Source: CAYNLX01 sp964441535 (lineage in GTDB: Bacteria > Bacillota_I > Bacilli_A > RF39 > UBA660). From it: a stretch of 22,606 nt of DNA. Where the stretch lies: assembly GCA_964441535.1 (NCBI GenBank), contig CAYTXQ010000009.1, positions 1-22,606 on the forward strand, given 5' to 3'. A program made the translations under genes and the position numbers. Shown here in pieces: positions 6,290 through 15,045 of the stretch (positions are counted from its first letter, which is position 1; every line of letters begins with the position of its first letter). The notes beneath the pieces were generated by a model. The model did no database searches and was not told where the DNA came from. It worked only from the letters and a program-made list of their open reading frames with translations.

Positions 6290-8268
6290 TTGTTATATCT
6301 ATTTAACATTTCGTTTGTTTTATCGCTATCCCATATTTCTGTATTTAATTCTTTAGCTCTTTCATATTTACTTCCAGGATCTTTTCCAACTATAACTACA
6401 TCAGTATTTTTACTTACTGATTCAGATGTATACCCTCCATAAGTTTCAATAATTTCTTTAATTTTATCTCTACTGTAATTATCTATAGTACCAGTTATAA
6501 CAAATTTTTTATCATAAAATATTTTATTATCTTCAACTATATATCCTTCATATTTAAAGTTTATTCCTATACTCTTAAGTTCATTAATTAACTCTATATT
6601 ATCTTCATTATGAAAATAATTATATATATTTACAGAAAGAATTTCTCCTATGTCCTTTATCTCTTCTAATTCTTCTTTAGAAGTAGATATTATGTTATCG
6701 ATATTTTTATATATTTTAGCCAATAACTTTGCTGTTTTTGACCCTATACCTTTTATTCCCAAACCAAATAAAATTCTTTCTAAAGAATTAGTTTTAGAAT
6801 TATCAATACTATTTAATAAATTATCTACGCTTTTATCTCCAAAACCTTCTAATTCAATTAATTCCTGTCTATGATCCTTTAAATGATATATATCAATTAT
6901 ATCTCTGATAATTCCCATATTATAGAAATCTTCTACTATTCTTTCTCCTAATCCTTCTATATTCATAGCATCTCTTGAACAAAAATGAATTAAACCTTCT
7001 ATATTTCTTGCAGGGCAGTTTTCATTAATACAAAATAAATCAATACCACTTTTTGAACTTTCAAGTTTAGAACTACATATAGGACATTCTCTAATCATTA
7101 CTAATTCTCTTTCAGTTCCATTTCTTCTTTCTTTTAAAGAAGAAACAACTTCAGGAATAACATCTCCTGCTTTTCTTATGTATACATAATCTCCTATTAA
7201 AAGATCTTTATTTCTAATATAGTCTTCATTGTGAAGAGTAGCTCTTCTTACTGTACTTCCAGCTACTTTAACAGGATCTAATACAGCATTAGGAGTTATT
7301 TGACCTGTTCTTCCTACTGTAAAAATTATATCTTTTAATTTTGTAATAACTTCTAAAGCAGGAAATTTGTATGCAGTAGCCCATTTAGGATATTTTGCAG
7401 TATTTCCAAGTTTTTCTTCATCTTCTATACTATTTATTTTTATAACTATACCATCAATTTCATAAGATAATGTGTCTCTATTTTTAGTCCAGTAAGATAT
7501 GTAGTCTAATACTTCCTCTATATTTTTACATAATTTAATATTAGGATTAATAGAAAATCCAAGACTTTTAAGTGTTTCTAAATTTTCATAGTGAGTTTTA
7601 TTATTTGTTTTAGGTAAGTGATATATGAATGTTTCTAGTTCTCTTTCTTTAGATATTCTACTGTCTAATTGTCTTATACTTCCAGCAGCAGCATTTCTTG
7701 GATTTTGAAATAATGGTACTCCTTCTTCTTCTCTTTTTTCATTGAGTTTATTAAATGTGAATTTACTCATGTATATTTCACCACGAACTTCAATGTTTAA
7801 TTTCTCTTTTAATTTTAAAGGTAAATTCTTAATAGTTCTTACATTTGAAGTTATATCTTCTCCAGTAATTCCATCTCCTCTTGTAGCACCAATAGACAAT
7901 ATACCATTTATATATATCATAGATGCAGCAAGTCCATCTATTTTTAATTCACAAACATATTCTGGATTATTAATTTCTTTTTTTACTCTTTTATCAAATG
8001 CTCTTATTTCTTCTTCATTAAATACATTCGAAAGACTTAATAGCGGAGTTTCATGTCTATATTTTTTAAATTCACCCACTACTAAAGGCCCTATATACTG
8101 TGTTGGAGAATCTTTTCTAATAAGTTCAGGATGAGATAATTCAATATCTTCTAATTCTCTTCTTAAACTATCATATTCCTGATCTGTTATACTAGGATCA
8201 TCTAAACTATGATATCTATAATTAGCATCATTAAGAATATCTACTAATTCATTATATCTTTCTTCCAT
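6286..8268 (-). CDS. ligA: NAD-dependent DNA ligase LigA
   Basis: Seals 3'-OH/5'-phosphate nicks during replication and repair, using NAD+ as the AMP donor. The 660-residue protein has the full bacterial LigA order. There is an N-terminal Ia domain with the YH-x-DDP region (19-25). The adenylation domain has nucleophile Lys109 in CELKIDGLA, with RGDG (130-133) and EIDGIVIKIN (270-279). An OB fold follows, then a zinc finger with Cys395, 398, 413 and 418, helix-hairpin-helix repeats, and a C-terminal BRCT domain from about 584. An AGGGAGG site lies eight bases before the ATG. It follows the nucleotidyltransferase gene by 18 bases, downstream of pcrA, a common pairing in Firmicutes. The stop is TGA. 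Confidence 0.97.
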   Translation of the reverse strand: MEERYNELVDILNDANYRYHSLDDPSITDQEYDSLRRELEDIELSHPELIRKDSPTQYIGPLVVGEFKKYRHETPLLSLSNVFNEEEIRAFDKRVKKEINNPEYVCELKIDGLAASMIYINGILSIGATRGDGITGEDITSNVRTIKNLPLKLKEKLNIEVRGEIYMSKFTFNKLNEKREEEGVPLFQNPRNAAAGSIRQLDSRISKERELETFIYHLPKTNNKTHYENLETLKSLGFSINPNIKLCKNIEEVLDYISYWTKNRDTLSYEIDGIVIKINSIEDEEKLGNTAKYPKWATAYKFPALEVITKLKDIIFTVGRTGQITPNAVLDPVKVAGSTVRRATLHNEDYIRNKDLLIGDYVYIRKAGDVIPEVVSSLKERRNGTERELVMIRECPICSSKLESSKSGIDLFCINENCPARNIEGLIHFCSRDAMNIEGLGERIVEDFYNMGIIRDIIDIYHLKDHRQELIELEGFGDKSVDNLLNSIDNSKTNSLERILFGLGIKGIGSKTAKLLAKIYKNIDNIISTSKEELEEIKDIGEILSVNIYNYFHNEDNIELINELKSIGINFKYEGYIVEDNKIFYDKKFVITGTIDNYSRDKIKEIIETYGGYTSESVSKNTDVVIVGKDPGSKYERAKELNTEIWDSDKTNEMLNRYNN

Positions 8269-8286
8269 TAAGAATTCCTCCCTTAA

Positions 8287-9180
8287 TTATTTTTGCCATA
8301 GATTTGATTTATATATACCTTTTTCTATCATATCTTGAATAGCATTAACTACTATTTCTTTATCTTCCTTATAAGTAACTCCATACCATTTAGAGTTAGT
8401 ATTTAATACTTTGACTTTTATACCCTTATTCATAATATTAAAAACTTCATTTGGTATTAGCCATTCACAATTATCTAAATTATTTTTATTCTCTTCAAAA
8501 AATTGTATAAAATCTTCACTAAGAAATTTAAATATATTAGGATTAAATCCAAATAAATTCATAGAAACTAAGTCATCATTATTTAAAATAAAGGACTCTC
8601 TTCCATCTAGTGGAGAAGCAGTTATAATATCATTTTCTTTTGATATGTTACTTTCAATTAAATTTGTTAAGTATCCATCTTCTACTTCACAATAGCCTCT
8701 TTTAACTGAACCATTCTCTGTTAACGTATTTATTACTTTATATCCTACTAAACAGTACTCATCTTCCTTCACTGTTTCTAAATAACTAGATATAACTTTA
8801 AAAGCTTCATATCCATAATAATCATCTGCATTTATTACTGCAAACTTATCTTCTACTACATCTTTACAACTAAATATTGCATGTGCTGTACCCCATGGCT
8901 TTGTTCTTTCTTCAGGAACTTTAATAAATTCAGGAACTTTAGTAATATCCTGAAATACATAATCTACTTTTATTATTCCTTCTATTCTTTTTCCTACTGT
9001 ATTTCTAAATAAATCATAGTTTTCTTCTTTTATTATAAAAACCACTTTATCAAATCCAGCTTTTTTCGCATCATATATGGAGTAATCTAAAATAAATTCT
9101 TCATTAGGCCCTACTGGCTCTACTTGTTTTAAACCTCCAAATCTGCTTCCCATTCCTGCTGCCATTATAACTAGTGTCAT
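8287..9180 (-). CDS. NTP-transferase family sugar-phosphate nucleotidyltransferase
   Basis: A 297-residue protein that opens with the nucleotide-binding signature AAGMGSRFGGLKQ (residues 7-19), in which the last Lys is the usual catalytic base-contact site. VINADDYYG (about 115-123) fits the metal-binding Asp motif of the family. Such enzymes join an NTP to a sugar phosphate or a choline-like phosphate to supply activated precursors for cell envelope polymers. The exact substrate cannot be read from sequence, and no partner kinase or glycosyltransferase is adjacent. An AAGGAAG site supports the ATG. It begins one base after the pcrA stop and precedes ligA. Confidence 0.82.
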   Translation of the reverse strand: MTLVIMAAGMGSRFGGLKQVEPVGPNEEFILDYSIYDAKKAGFDKVVFIIKEENYDLFRNTVGKRIEGIIKVDYVFQDITKVPEFIKVPEERTKPWGTAHAIFSCKDVVEDKFAVINADDYYGYEAFKVISSYLETVKEDEYCLVGYKVINTLTENGSVKRGYCEVEDGYLTNLIESNISKENDIITASPLDGRESFILNNDDLVSMNLFGFNPNIFKFLSEDFIQFFEENKNNLDNCEWLIPNEVFNIMNKGIKVKVLNTNSKWYGVTYKEDKEIVVNAIQDMIEKGIYKSNLWQK

Positions 9181-9181
9181 A

Positions 9182-11269
9182 TTAAATACTTCCTTTCTTT
9201 ATACTTTTATGATTTTTCATTAATTTTTTTATTCCAACCTTTTTAAAAGCAACACTCATTAAGTCTCCACTCACTTCTACTACTACTCCATTACCATAAA
9301 TATCATGATTCACTATATCACCAGTACTATATTCAACATCTATATCGTTATAAAAATCTTCCTTGTCTATAATTTTATCTTCAAAAATATTTTCATTTAC
9401 ATTATCTAAATATTCTCTATCAATCTCATCTATAAATCTACTAGGAACATTAATATTTTCTTTTCCATACAACAGTCTTCTTTTAGCATTAGTAAGATAT
9501 AATCTTTTCTTAGCTCTTGTTATTCCTACATAACATAATCTTCGTTCTTCTTCTATATCATCTTTATTAAATAAAGAATTAGAATGAGGAAATAAACCTT
9601 CTTCCATTCCTACTATAAAAATAGCATCAAATTCTAAGCCTTTAGCACTATGAATAGTCATAAGAGTAATTTCATTTTCAGTATCCTTATACTGAGACAT
9701 ATCACTCATAAGACTTATTTCTTCTAAAAAATCATTTAAATTAACAGTACCTGTTCTTTCTTCAAAAGAAGCCGTAATACTTTTAAATTCCATTAAGTTT
9801 TCTAATCTTATTTCACTATCTAAATTTTTATCATTTTCTAATTCTTCTTTTAATCCAGTTTCATTTAATATATAATCTATTAATTCTGTAAGAGATAAAT
9901 TTTCACTTTCTTTAGTTATTCTAAGCATTAAATTTTTAAATTCTAATTCTTTATCACTATTTAATGCATTAAATAATGTGATACTTTCTTCTCTAGATTT
10001 TTCCTCTAATTTTCTTATAGAAGATTCTCCTATACCTCTTTTTGGTACATTTATTACTCTTCTTAAACTTATTTCATCATCATTATTCATTATTAATCTT
10101 AAATATGCTATTAAATCTTTAATTTCTTTTCTGTTATAAAAATAATAACTACCTATTACTTTGTAGGCAATATTTGATTTAAGAAAAAATTCTTCTATTA
10201 TTCTAGACTGAGCATTGGTTCTATAAAGAATAGCAATTTCTTTTTTTTCAAATCCTTCTCTTAATAATTTATTAATTTCCTCCATTACTAAAGTTATTTC
10301 ATGTTTTTCATCATAACTTCTTAAATATTTAACTTTAACTCCATCTTCAAGATTACTCCAAAGATTCTTTTCTTTTCTCTCTTTATTGTTTTTTATTACA
10401 CTGTTGGCGACATTAAGTATATTTTTAGTACTTCTATAATTTTCTTCTAGTTTTATTACTGTGGCATTTTTATAATCATTCTCAAAGTTAAGTATATTTC
10501 TATAATTAGCACCTCTAAAAGAATATATACTTTGATCTTGATCACCTACTACAAATATATTGTTATATTTACCGGATAATAATTTACTTAATTTGTATTG
10601 TACTTCATTAGTATCCTGATATTCATCTACCAAAATATATTTATATAAATCCTGATAATATTCTAAAACCTGTTTATTTTCTTCAAATAATTTAACTGGT
10701 AGCATTAATAAATCATCAAAATCTACTGAATTATTTTTACTAAGTATTCTTTGATATTCATCATATACTTTTAATGCTATTTTTTCTGGAGGTGTATTGA
10801 AAAATTGATCCATTTGGCTTCTTGTTAACAATTCATTTTTTATAAATGAAATTCTATTCCTAATATATTGAGGAGCATATTGTTTTGGATCAACATCCAT
10901 ATCTTTTAGTATTTTCTTAATTATAGTTAAAGTATCATCACTATCTATTATATTAGGATTTTTAGTAAAACCTAAAAGAGAATAATTACGACTTATAATT
11001 CTTACTCCAAGTGAATGAAAAGTACCAATAAATGATTTGTGTCCAGGTATAATTTCATTTAATCTTGACTTCATTTCTTTAGCAGCTTTATTTGTAAAAG
11101 TTATAGCTAGTATATTATAAGAATCTACTCCTTTATTTATTAGATTAGCTATTCTCATTGTTAGTACTCTAGTTTTACCTGAACCAGCTCCAGCTATAAC
11201 TAGACAAGGGCCCTTATCAAAATTTACTGCTTCTTTTTGTTTATCATTAAGTTTTTCTATATCAATCAT
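9182..11269 (-). CDS. pcrA: ATP-dependent DNA helicase PcrA/UvrD family
   Basis: A superfamily 1A 3'-5' helicase for repair and rolling-circle replication that also removes stalled RNA polymerase. Numbered from the chosen start, the Q-motif LNDKQKEAV (7-15), Walker A AGAGSGKT with Lys32, FTNKAAKEM, GTFHSLG, Walker B DEYQDT (215-220), the VGDQDQSIYSFRGA motif, and near the end TIHSAKGLEFD and VGITRAKKRLYL are all present. The C-terminal GDIVNHDIYGNGVV segment matches the Tudor-like domain by which PcrA binds RNA polymerase. An upstream ATG at 11281 gives four extra residues, but the GAGGT ribosome site overlaps those codons and is correctly spaced from the ATG at 11269. The length is 695 residues, slightly shorter than the B. 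subtilis protein. Confidence 0.95.
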   Translation of the reverse strand: MIDIEKLNDKQKEAVNFDKGPCLVIAGAGSGKTRVLTMRIANLINKGVDSYNILAITFTNKAAKEMKSRLNEIIPGHKSFIGTFHSLGVRIISRNYSLLGFTKNPNIIDSDDTLTIIKKILKDMDVDPKQYAPQYIRNRISFIKNELLTRSQMDQFFNTPPEKIALKVYDEYQRILSKNNSVDFDDLLMLPVKLFEENKQVLEYYQDLYKYILVDEYQDTNEVQYKLSKLLSGKYNNIFVVGDQDQSIYSFRGANYRNILNFENDYKNATVIKLEENYRSTKNILNVANSVIKNNKERKEKNLWSNLEDGVKVKYLRSYDEKHEITLVMEEINKLLREGFEKKEIAILYRTNAQSRIIEEFFLKSNIAYKVIGSYYFYNRKEIKDLIAYLRLIMNNDDEISLRRVINVPKRGIGESSIRKLEEKSREESITLFNALNSDKELEFKNLMLRITKESENLSLTELIDYILNETGLKEELENDKNLDSEIRLENLMEFKSITASFEERTGTVNLNDFLEEISLMSDMSQYKDTENEITLMTIHSAKGLEFDAIFIVGMEEGLFPHSNSLFNKDDIEEERRLCYVGITRAKKRLYLTNAKRRLLYGKENINVPSRFIDEIDREYLDNVNENIFEDKIIDKEDFYNDIDVEYSTGDIVNHDIYGNGVVVEVSGDLMSVAFKKVGIKKLMKNHKSIKKGSI

Positions 11270-11285
11270 AATATACCTCATAATT

Positions 11286-11294
11286 ATTATATCA
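11286..11294 (-). promoter_or_regulatory. Extended -10 promoter of pcrA
   Basis: TGA-TATAAT on the minus strand (TATAAT at 11286-11291) is an extended -10. The only -35 candidate, TTAATT, is weak. Seven bases after the box falls at about the ATG of 11281, so the mRNA would have a leader of only about 12 bases before the chosen start, with the ribosome site near its 5' end. Confidence 0.55.
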
Positions 11295-11324
11295 CAAAAA
11301 AACTATAGAATTAACTATAGTTTT
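11294..11324 (-). terminator. Terminator of the orphan pair
   Basis: AAAACTATAG (11299-11308) pairs perfectly with CTATAGTTTT (11315-11324) over a 6-base loop. On the minus strand the stem runs into a tract of seven T residues. The pcrA -10 box starts four bases after the tract ends. Confidence 0.75.
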
Positions 11325-11338
11325 ATATATTAATTAAG

Positions 11339-11626
11339 TTATAACATTTCAATTATGCATACGTTTTTAGCCATCTTCTTAATTAAGTCCGATAATTCAT
11401 ACTTAGTAAATTTCTTTTTAAAATCAGTTGTATTTGCTAAAAATTCTTTTGGATATTTAACTAGAGCCTCTATGTAATTAGTTATACCAATATCAATTAA
11501 GAAATTAACATTGGTCCATACTAGTACATCATTATCTTTTATAATTTTAAGAACTTCAGGTGATGCATTTTCTTCTAGAGTCTTAACATCACTATCATTT
11601 AATCCTAACTTTTTAAGATACTCCAC
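11339..11626 (-). CDS. Small helical-repeat hypothetical protein, 95 aa
   Basis: I do not recognise the family. The protein is predicted all-helical and soluble. Its opening LKKLGLNDSDV resembles LKSLGYTDEEL in the C-terminus of the upstream gene. Its middle part, with LIDIG, NYI, EFL and FKKKF, resembles the LIKLG, NFI, DFI and FKKHS pattern of the same neighbour, so the two proteins appear to share a helical repeat. The start is GTG, supported by an AGAGGAG site ten bases upstream that lies inside the end of the neighbouring gene. The gap between the genes is five bases, which suggests coupled translation. A strong terminator follows. Confidence 0.6.
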   Translation of the reverse strand: MEYLKKLGLNDSDVKTLEENASPEVLKIIKDNDVLVWTNVNFLIDIGITNYIEALVKYPKEFLANTTDFKKKFTKYELSDLIKKMAKNVCIIEML

Positions 11627-11631
11627 TATAT

Positions 11632-13184
11632 TTATGCTCCTCTATTTGCAAACGTAAAACTTGATGTTTCAGGAATTTCTAATAATATTTCTGGTTTTTC
11701 TAATAGGTAAGATAAACTTCTATTAGTTGGATCGTTTATATATCTTTCATTTATAGATTCTACTGTTGATTCTAATATTCCTTTTATTACTGCACTAAGT
11801 TCTTCATCTGTATAACCTAGACTCTTTAATAATTCTATTTTAGCATCTAAATCTTTGTCTTCACCAAGTTCAATAAAGAATGTTCCAATTTCTTCATTCA
11901 TATTTTCTGGATATAATATAATCTTAGTTCCTAAATATTTTTTTACATCTATAGAATGTTTTTTAAAAATATTTAAATTTTTAATAATAAAATCGACATC
12001 ACAATTTTCCTTTATGAAATTTTCATATGTNNNNNNNNNNNNNNNNNNNNNNNNNNNNNNNNNNNNNNNNNNNNNNNNNNNNNNNNNNNNNNNNNNNNNN
12101 NNNNNNNNNNNNNNNNNNNNNNNNNNNNNNAATTTTTAATAATAAAATCGACATCACAATTTTCCTTTATGAAATTTTCATATGTTCCTAATTTTATTAA
12201 GCCACTATCTGTTAAAGCATCTATTAAATAATTGTCGTTTGGTATATTGTCATATAATGGGGGAACATATTTAGTTTCTTCTTTATCTTTATCTTTAGCA
12301 AATTTGAAAGTTGGAATTTCATTACCATAAATTTCTTCTGCAATATCTTCCATAGAAGCAGTTTCTAATTCTCCTGCACTACTAGTATTTATATAAAAAT
12401 CTATATCTGAAGTTTTAATTGGTTCTATTGAAGGTTCTGAAGGTTCTCCACTTCTTAGTGCATCGCTTACTACTGATCCAATGGAAGCTTTTTCTTCTTC
12501 TTTACTTAATACTCCATCCTGTCTATATTGAATAACTAATTCTTGATTATATTGTAATAAATTAGCTATTAATTTAGATTCTTCATCACTGAAATCTATA
12601 TTTTTTAATACTTCTATTACCTTACCAGGTGATTCATTTATAATTGAACCATCTTCTACTTTTTTAAATAAATTTTCTGCTAATCTTATTTGATTTTTCA
12701 ACATATTTATTGCTTTTTTTATTTCAGATATTTTATCTACAAGATTTTTTTCATCTTCTTTTATACTTTTTAGTTCCTCTTCTAAACTTTTTAAAGATCC
12801 TGATAACTTCTCTAAAACAGTATCTTTACCTTCTTGAATTCTCTCAAAAATGTTAGAAATGTTGTCTAATTCTCCATTTGATGTAAGAAATGATTTTAAA
12901 GAAATATCATTAAATGTAGAACGATTTAATTTATCAAATGATATTGCTCCTGCGTTAAATCCTTCCAATTCTCTTTGTTTTTCAGATATTTCTGAGTCTT
13001 TATCTTCTATTTTTTTAGGGAACTCGTCTCTTCTGTTTTCTAAATCTGATAGTTCAGAAACAAGTGTAACTAACTTTTCATTAGTATAGTCTTCTGTATC
13101 AGGATTCTTATTTATTTTATCAAAGAATAATTTTAATAAGTCTTCTATCCTTTTTATGTCATTTTCATTTTTTAACATTTCCAT
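11632..13184 (-). CDS. Coiled-coil hypothetical protein, 465 aa after gap repair
   Basis: The gene is interrupted by the assembly gap at 12031-12130. Removing the gap and one of the two identical 55-base ends (155 bases in all) gives one open frame of 466 codons including the stop. The part after the join reads KNLNIFKKHSIDVKKYLG and then runs into the frame beginning MNEEIG at 11901. No known domain is recognised. Residues about 40-75 and 115-170 are heptad-like, highly charged coiled coils. A Ser/Glu/Pro-rich linker lies near 235-265, and the C-terminus holds helical repeats shared with the next gene. There is no signal peptide. An AAGGAGGT site lies six bases before the ATG, and a promoter is upstream. 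Function is unknown. A structural or scaffolding role would fit the coiled coils but is a guess. Confidence 0.7.
11976..12185. other. Assembly gap flanked by identical 55-base contig ends
   Basis: Positions 11976-12030 and 12131-12185 are identical over 55 bases, and exactly 100 N residues lie between them. The repeat reaches the gap edge on both sides. This is what results when two contigs that overlap by one assembly k-mer are scaffolded without being merged. Confidence 0.9.
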
Positions 13185-13211
13185 TTTATAACCTCCTTAT
13201 TATATAAAAAC

Positions 13212-13240
13212 ATTATATCATTTTTATTAAGCTAAGTAAA
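13212..13240 (-). promoter_or_regulatory. Promoter of the coiled-coil gene pair
   Basis: On the minus strand, TTTACT (13235-13240) and TATAAT (13212-13217) are 17 bases apart, and TG precedes the -10 at extended spacing. It is about 28 bases upstream of the ATG at 13184. Confidence 0.6.
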
Positions 13241-13257
13241 TATAAAATGCTTATAAA

Positions 13258-13287
13258 ATCACATATTTTTTATAGGCAGAATATAAT
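13258..13287 (+). promoter_or_regulatory. Promoter of the ABC importer operon
   Basis: TATAAT (13282-13287) has a weak -35, ATCACA (13258-13263), at 18 bases. The intergenic space is only 132 bases and holds divergent promoters. I see no THI-box or other riboswitch core between it and the start codon. Confidence 0.5.
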
Positions 13288-13316
13288 AAATCAGAAACTT
13301 TTAAAAGGAGGGTTTT

Positions 13317-14312
13317 ATGAAAAAAATTATATGTTGCTTAGTTATACTTTTACTAGGGGCTTTAGGTTTTTTTATTTTAATGAATGCTAATGAAAAAAAC
13401 GAAAAGAAAGAAAGTAAAACTAAAATTAAAGTTGCAGAAGTAACCCATAGTGTATTTTATGCTCCATGGTATGTTGCTTTAGAAAAAGGATATTTTGAAG
13501 ATGAAGGATTAGGTGTTGAAGTAATTCTTATTCCAGGAGCTGATAAAGTTAGTGCTGCTGTGTTATCAAATGATGTAGAAATAGGATTTTGCGGTACAGA
13601 AAGTTCAATATATGTCTATAATGGAGGAGAAAAAGACTTTATACAAGATTTTGCCGGTCTTACAAAAAGAGACGGACAATTTATAGTTTCAAGAGAAAAA
13701 ATAGAAAACTTTAAGATTGAAGATATGATTGGAAAAGAAGTATTGGTAGGAAGAAAAGGTGGAATGCCTGCTTTAAATTTTGAAAATGCTTTATTTAATA
13801 GTAATATTAGTTCTAATAAATTAGATTTAAACTATTCAGTAGAATTTGCTGCCTTATCAGGGGCTTTTATAGGAGGTACTGGAGATTTTGTTAATCTTTT
13901 TGAACCTACTGCTACTAAATTAGAAAAAGAAGGTTATGGATATGTTGTTGCTTCAGTAGGAGAACTCGCAGGAGAAGTTCCATATACTGTATTTAATGCT
14001 AGAAAAAGTTATATAAAAGATAATAAAAAAACTATACAAAAATTTGTTAATGCTATTAATAAAGGATTATATTATGTTCAGAAAAATGATTCTAAAACTA
14101 TAGCTAAAACAATTATTAAACAATTCCCAGACACTTCTTTAAATGATATGATTACAATTGTAAATAGATATAAAGAGGCTGATTCTTGGTTAAAAAATTC
14201 ATTTATTACTGAAGATAGTTTTAAGAATCTAGAAGATATAATGATTAGAAATAAAAATATTACTAACTATGTTCCATATGAAAAATTAATTAATAATTCG
14301 TTTAATGATTAA
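13317..14312 (+). CDS. ABC transporter substrate-binding protein, NMT1/THI5-like
   Basis: Captures a small solute outside the membrane for the importer encoded by the next two genes. Of 331 residues, a hydrophobic segment spans about 4-22, followed by a Lys/Glu-rich tether. The mature domain then starts with VTHSVFYAPWYVALEKGYFEDEG, typical of the NMT1/SsuA/ThiY group. GADKV (62-66), EIGFCG (about 78-83) and VGRKGGMP follow the family pattern. Members carry pyrimidine precursors of thiamine, riboflavin, sulfonates or nitrate, and the substrate cannot be fixed here. There is no lipobox: the only Cys residues in the leader are at 6 and 7, before the hydrophobic core, so it may stay anchored by an uncleaved signal. 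An AAAGGAGGG site precedes the ATG. Its end overlaps the ATPase start by 8 bases. Confidence 0.85.
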   Translation: MKKIICCLVILLLGALGFFILMNANEKNEKKESKTKIKVAEVTHSVFYAPWYVALEKGYFEDEGLGVEVILIPGADKVSAAVLSNDVEIGFCGTESSIYVYNGGEKDFIQDFAGLTKRDGQFIVSREKIENFKIEDMIGKEVLVGRKGGMPALNFENALFNSNISSNKLDLNYSVEFAALSGAFIGGTGDFVNLFEPTATKLEKEGYGYVVASVGELAGEVPYTVFNARKSYIKDNKKTIQKFVNAINKGLYYVQKNDSKTIAKTIIKQFPDTSLNDMITIVNRYKEADSWLKNSFITEDSFKNLEDIMIRNKNITNYVPYEKLINNSFND

Positions 14313-15045
14313 CGCTTTAGAAATTAACAATCTAAAGAAAACTTATAATACGGAACATGGAGAAATAAACGCAATATACAATATAAACTTAACTATTAAA
14401 AAAGGTGAATTTATTGCTATAGTAGGTCCTAGCGGATGTGGCAAAAGTACTCTTTTATCGATTCTAGCAGGATTAGAAAAACCTACTGATGGAAGTTTTA
14501 AATATGATAAAGATAATCCTGTTATAGGATATATGCTCCAGCAGGATGCACTATTTCCCTGGTTAAATATTTTAAATAATACTTTGGTAGGTCAAAAGAT
14601 AAGAAAAAAAGTAGATAAAGAATATGCATTAAAATTATTAAATAACTATGGACTAAAAGATTTTATATATAAAAAACCAAATGTACTATCCGGAGGTATG
14701 AAACAAAGAGTAGCACTAATTAGAACTCTTGCTATAAACCCTGATATACTTTTACTTGATGAGCCATTCAATGCTCTTGATTATCAATCAAGACTTGCAG
14801 TTTCAGAAAGTGTTTATAATATAATAAAAAAAGAAAAGAAAACTACGGTTATGGTTACACATGATTTAGCTGAAGCAGTATCTATGGCAGACAAAATAAT
14901 AGTTCTTTCAAAAAGACCTTCCAAAGTTAAAAATATATATAAAATTAATTTTGAAGACAGAAGTACTCCCATAAAAAATAGGCAAAAGAAAGAGTTTCCT
15001 ATTTATTATGAAACTATATGGAAGGATCTTGATATAAATGTCTAA
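14305..15045 (+). CDS. ABC transporter ATP-binding protein
   Basis: The 246-residue ATPase of the importer, in the SsuB/TauB/ThiZ group. All catalytic motifs are intact: Walker A GPSGCGKST (41-49), Q-loop near Gln79-80 followed by DALFPW, signature LSGGMKQR (128-135), Walker B ILLLDEP (148-154), D-loop ALD (157-159) and switch His186. It overlaps the substrate-binding gene by ATGATTAA and the permease gene by ATGTCTAA, so translation of the three genes is probably coupled. It would sit on the cytoplasmic face and act as a dimer with the permease. Confidence 0.94.
   Translation: MINALEINNLKKTYNTEHGEINAIYNINLTIKKGEFIAIVGPSGCGKSTLLSILAGLEKPTDGSFKYDKDNPVIGYMLQQDALFPWLNILNNTLVGQKIRKKVDKEYALKLLNNYGLKDFIYKKPNVLSGGMKQRVALIRTLAINPDILLLDEPFNALDYQSRLAVSESVYNIIKKEKKTTVMVTHDLAEAVSMADKIIVLSKRPSKVKNIYKINFEDRSTPIKNRQKKEFPIYYETIWKDLDINV

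Noticed and set aside
6286..8268. A Mycoplasma-type code with UGA as Trp
   Set aside because: ligA and rimI end at UGA at the expected family length, and Trp is encoded by TGG.
11632..11901. A separate 89-aa gene starting with MNEEIG
   Set aside because: It joins in frame with the upstream coiled-coil gene once the duplicated 55-base contig ends are collapsed, and its ATG has no ribosome site.
13185..13316. TPP or other riboswitch upstream of the THI5-like importer
   Set aside because: No conserved core is visible, and the space is filled by two divergent promoters.
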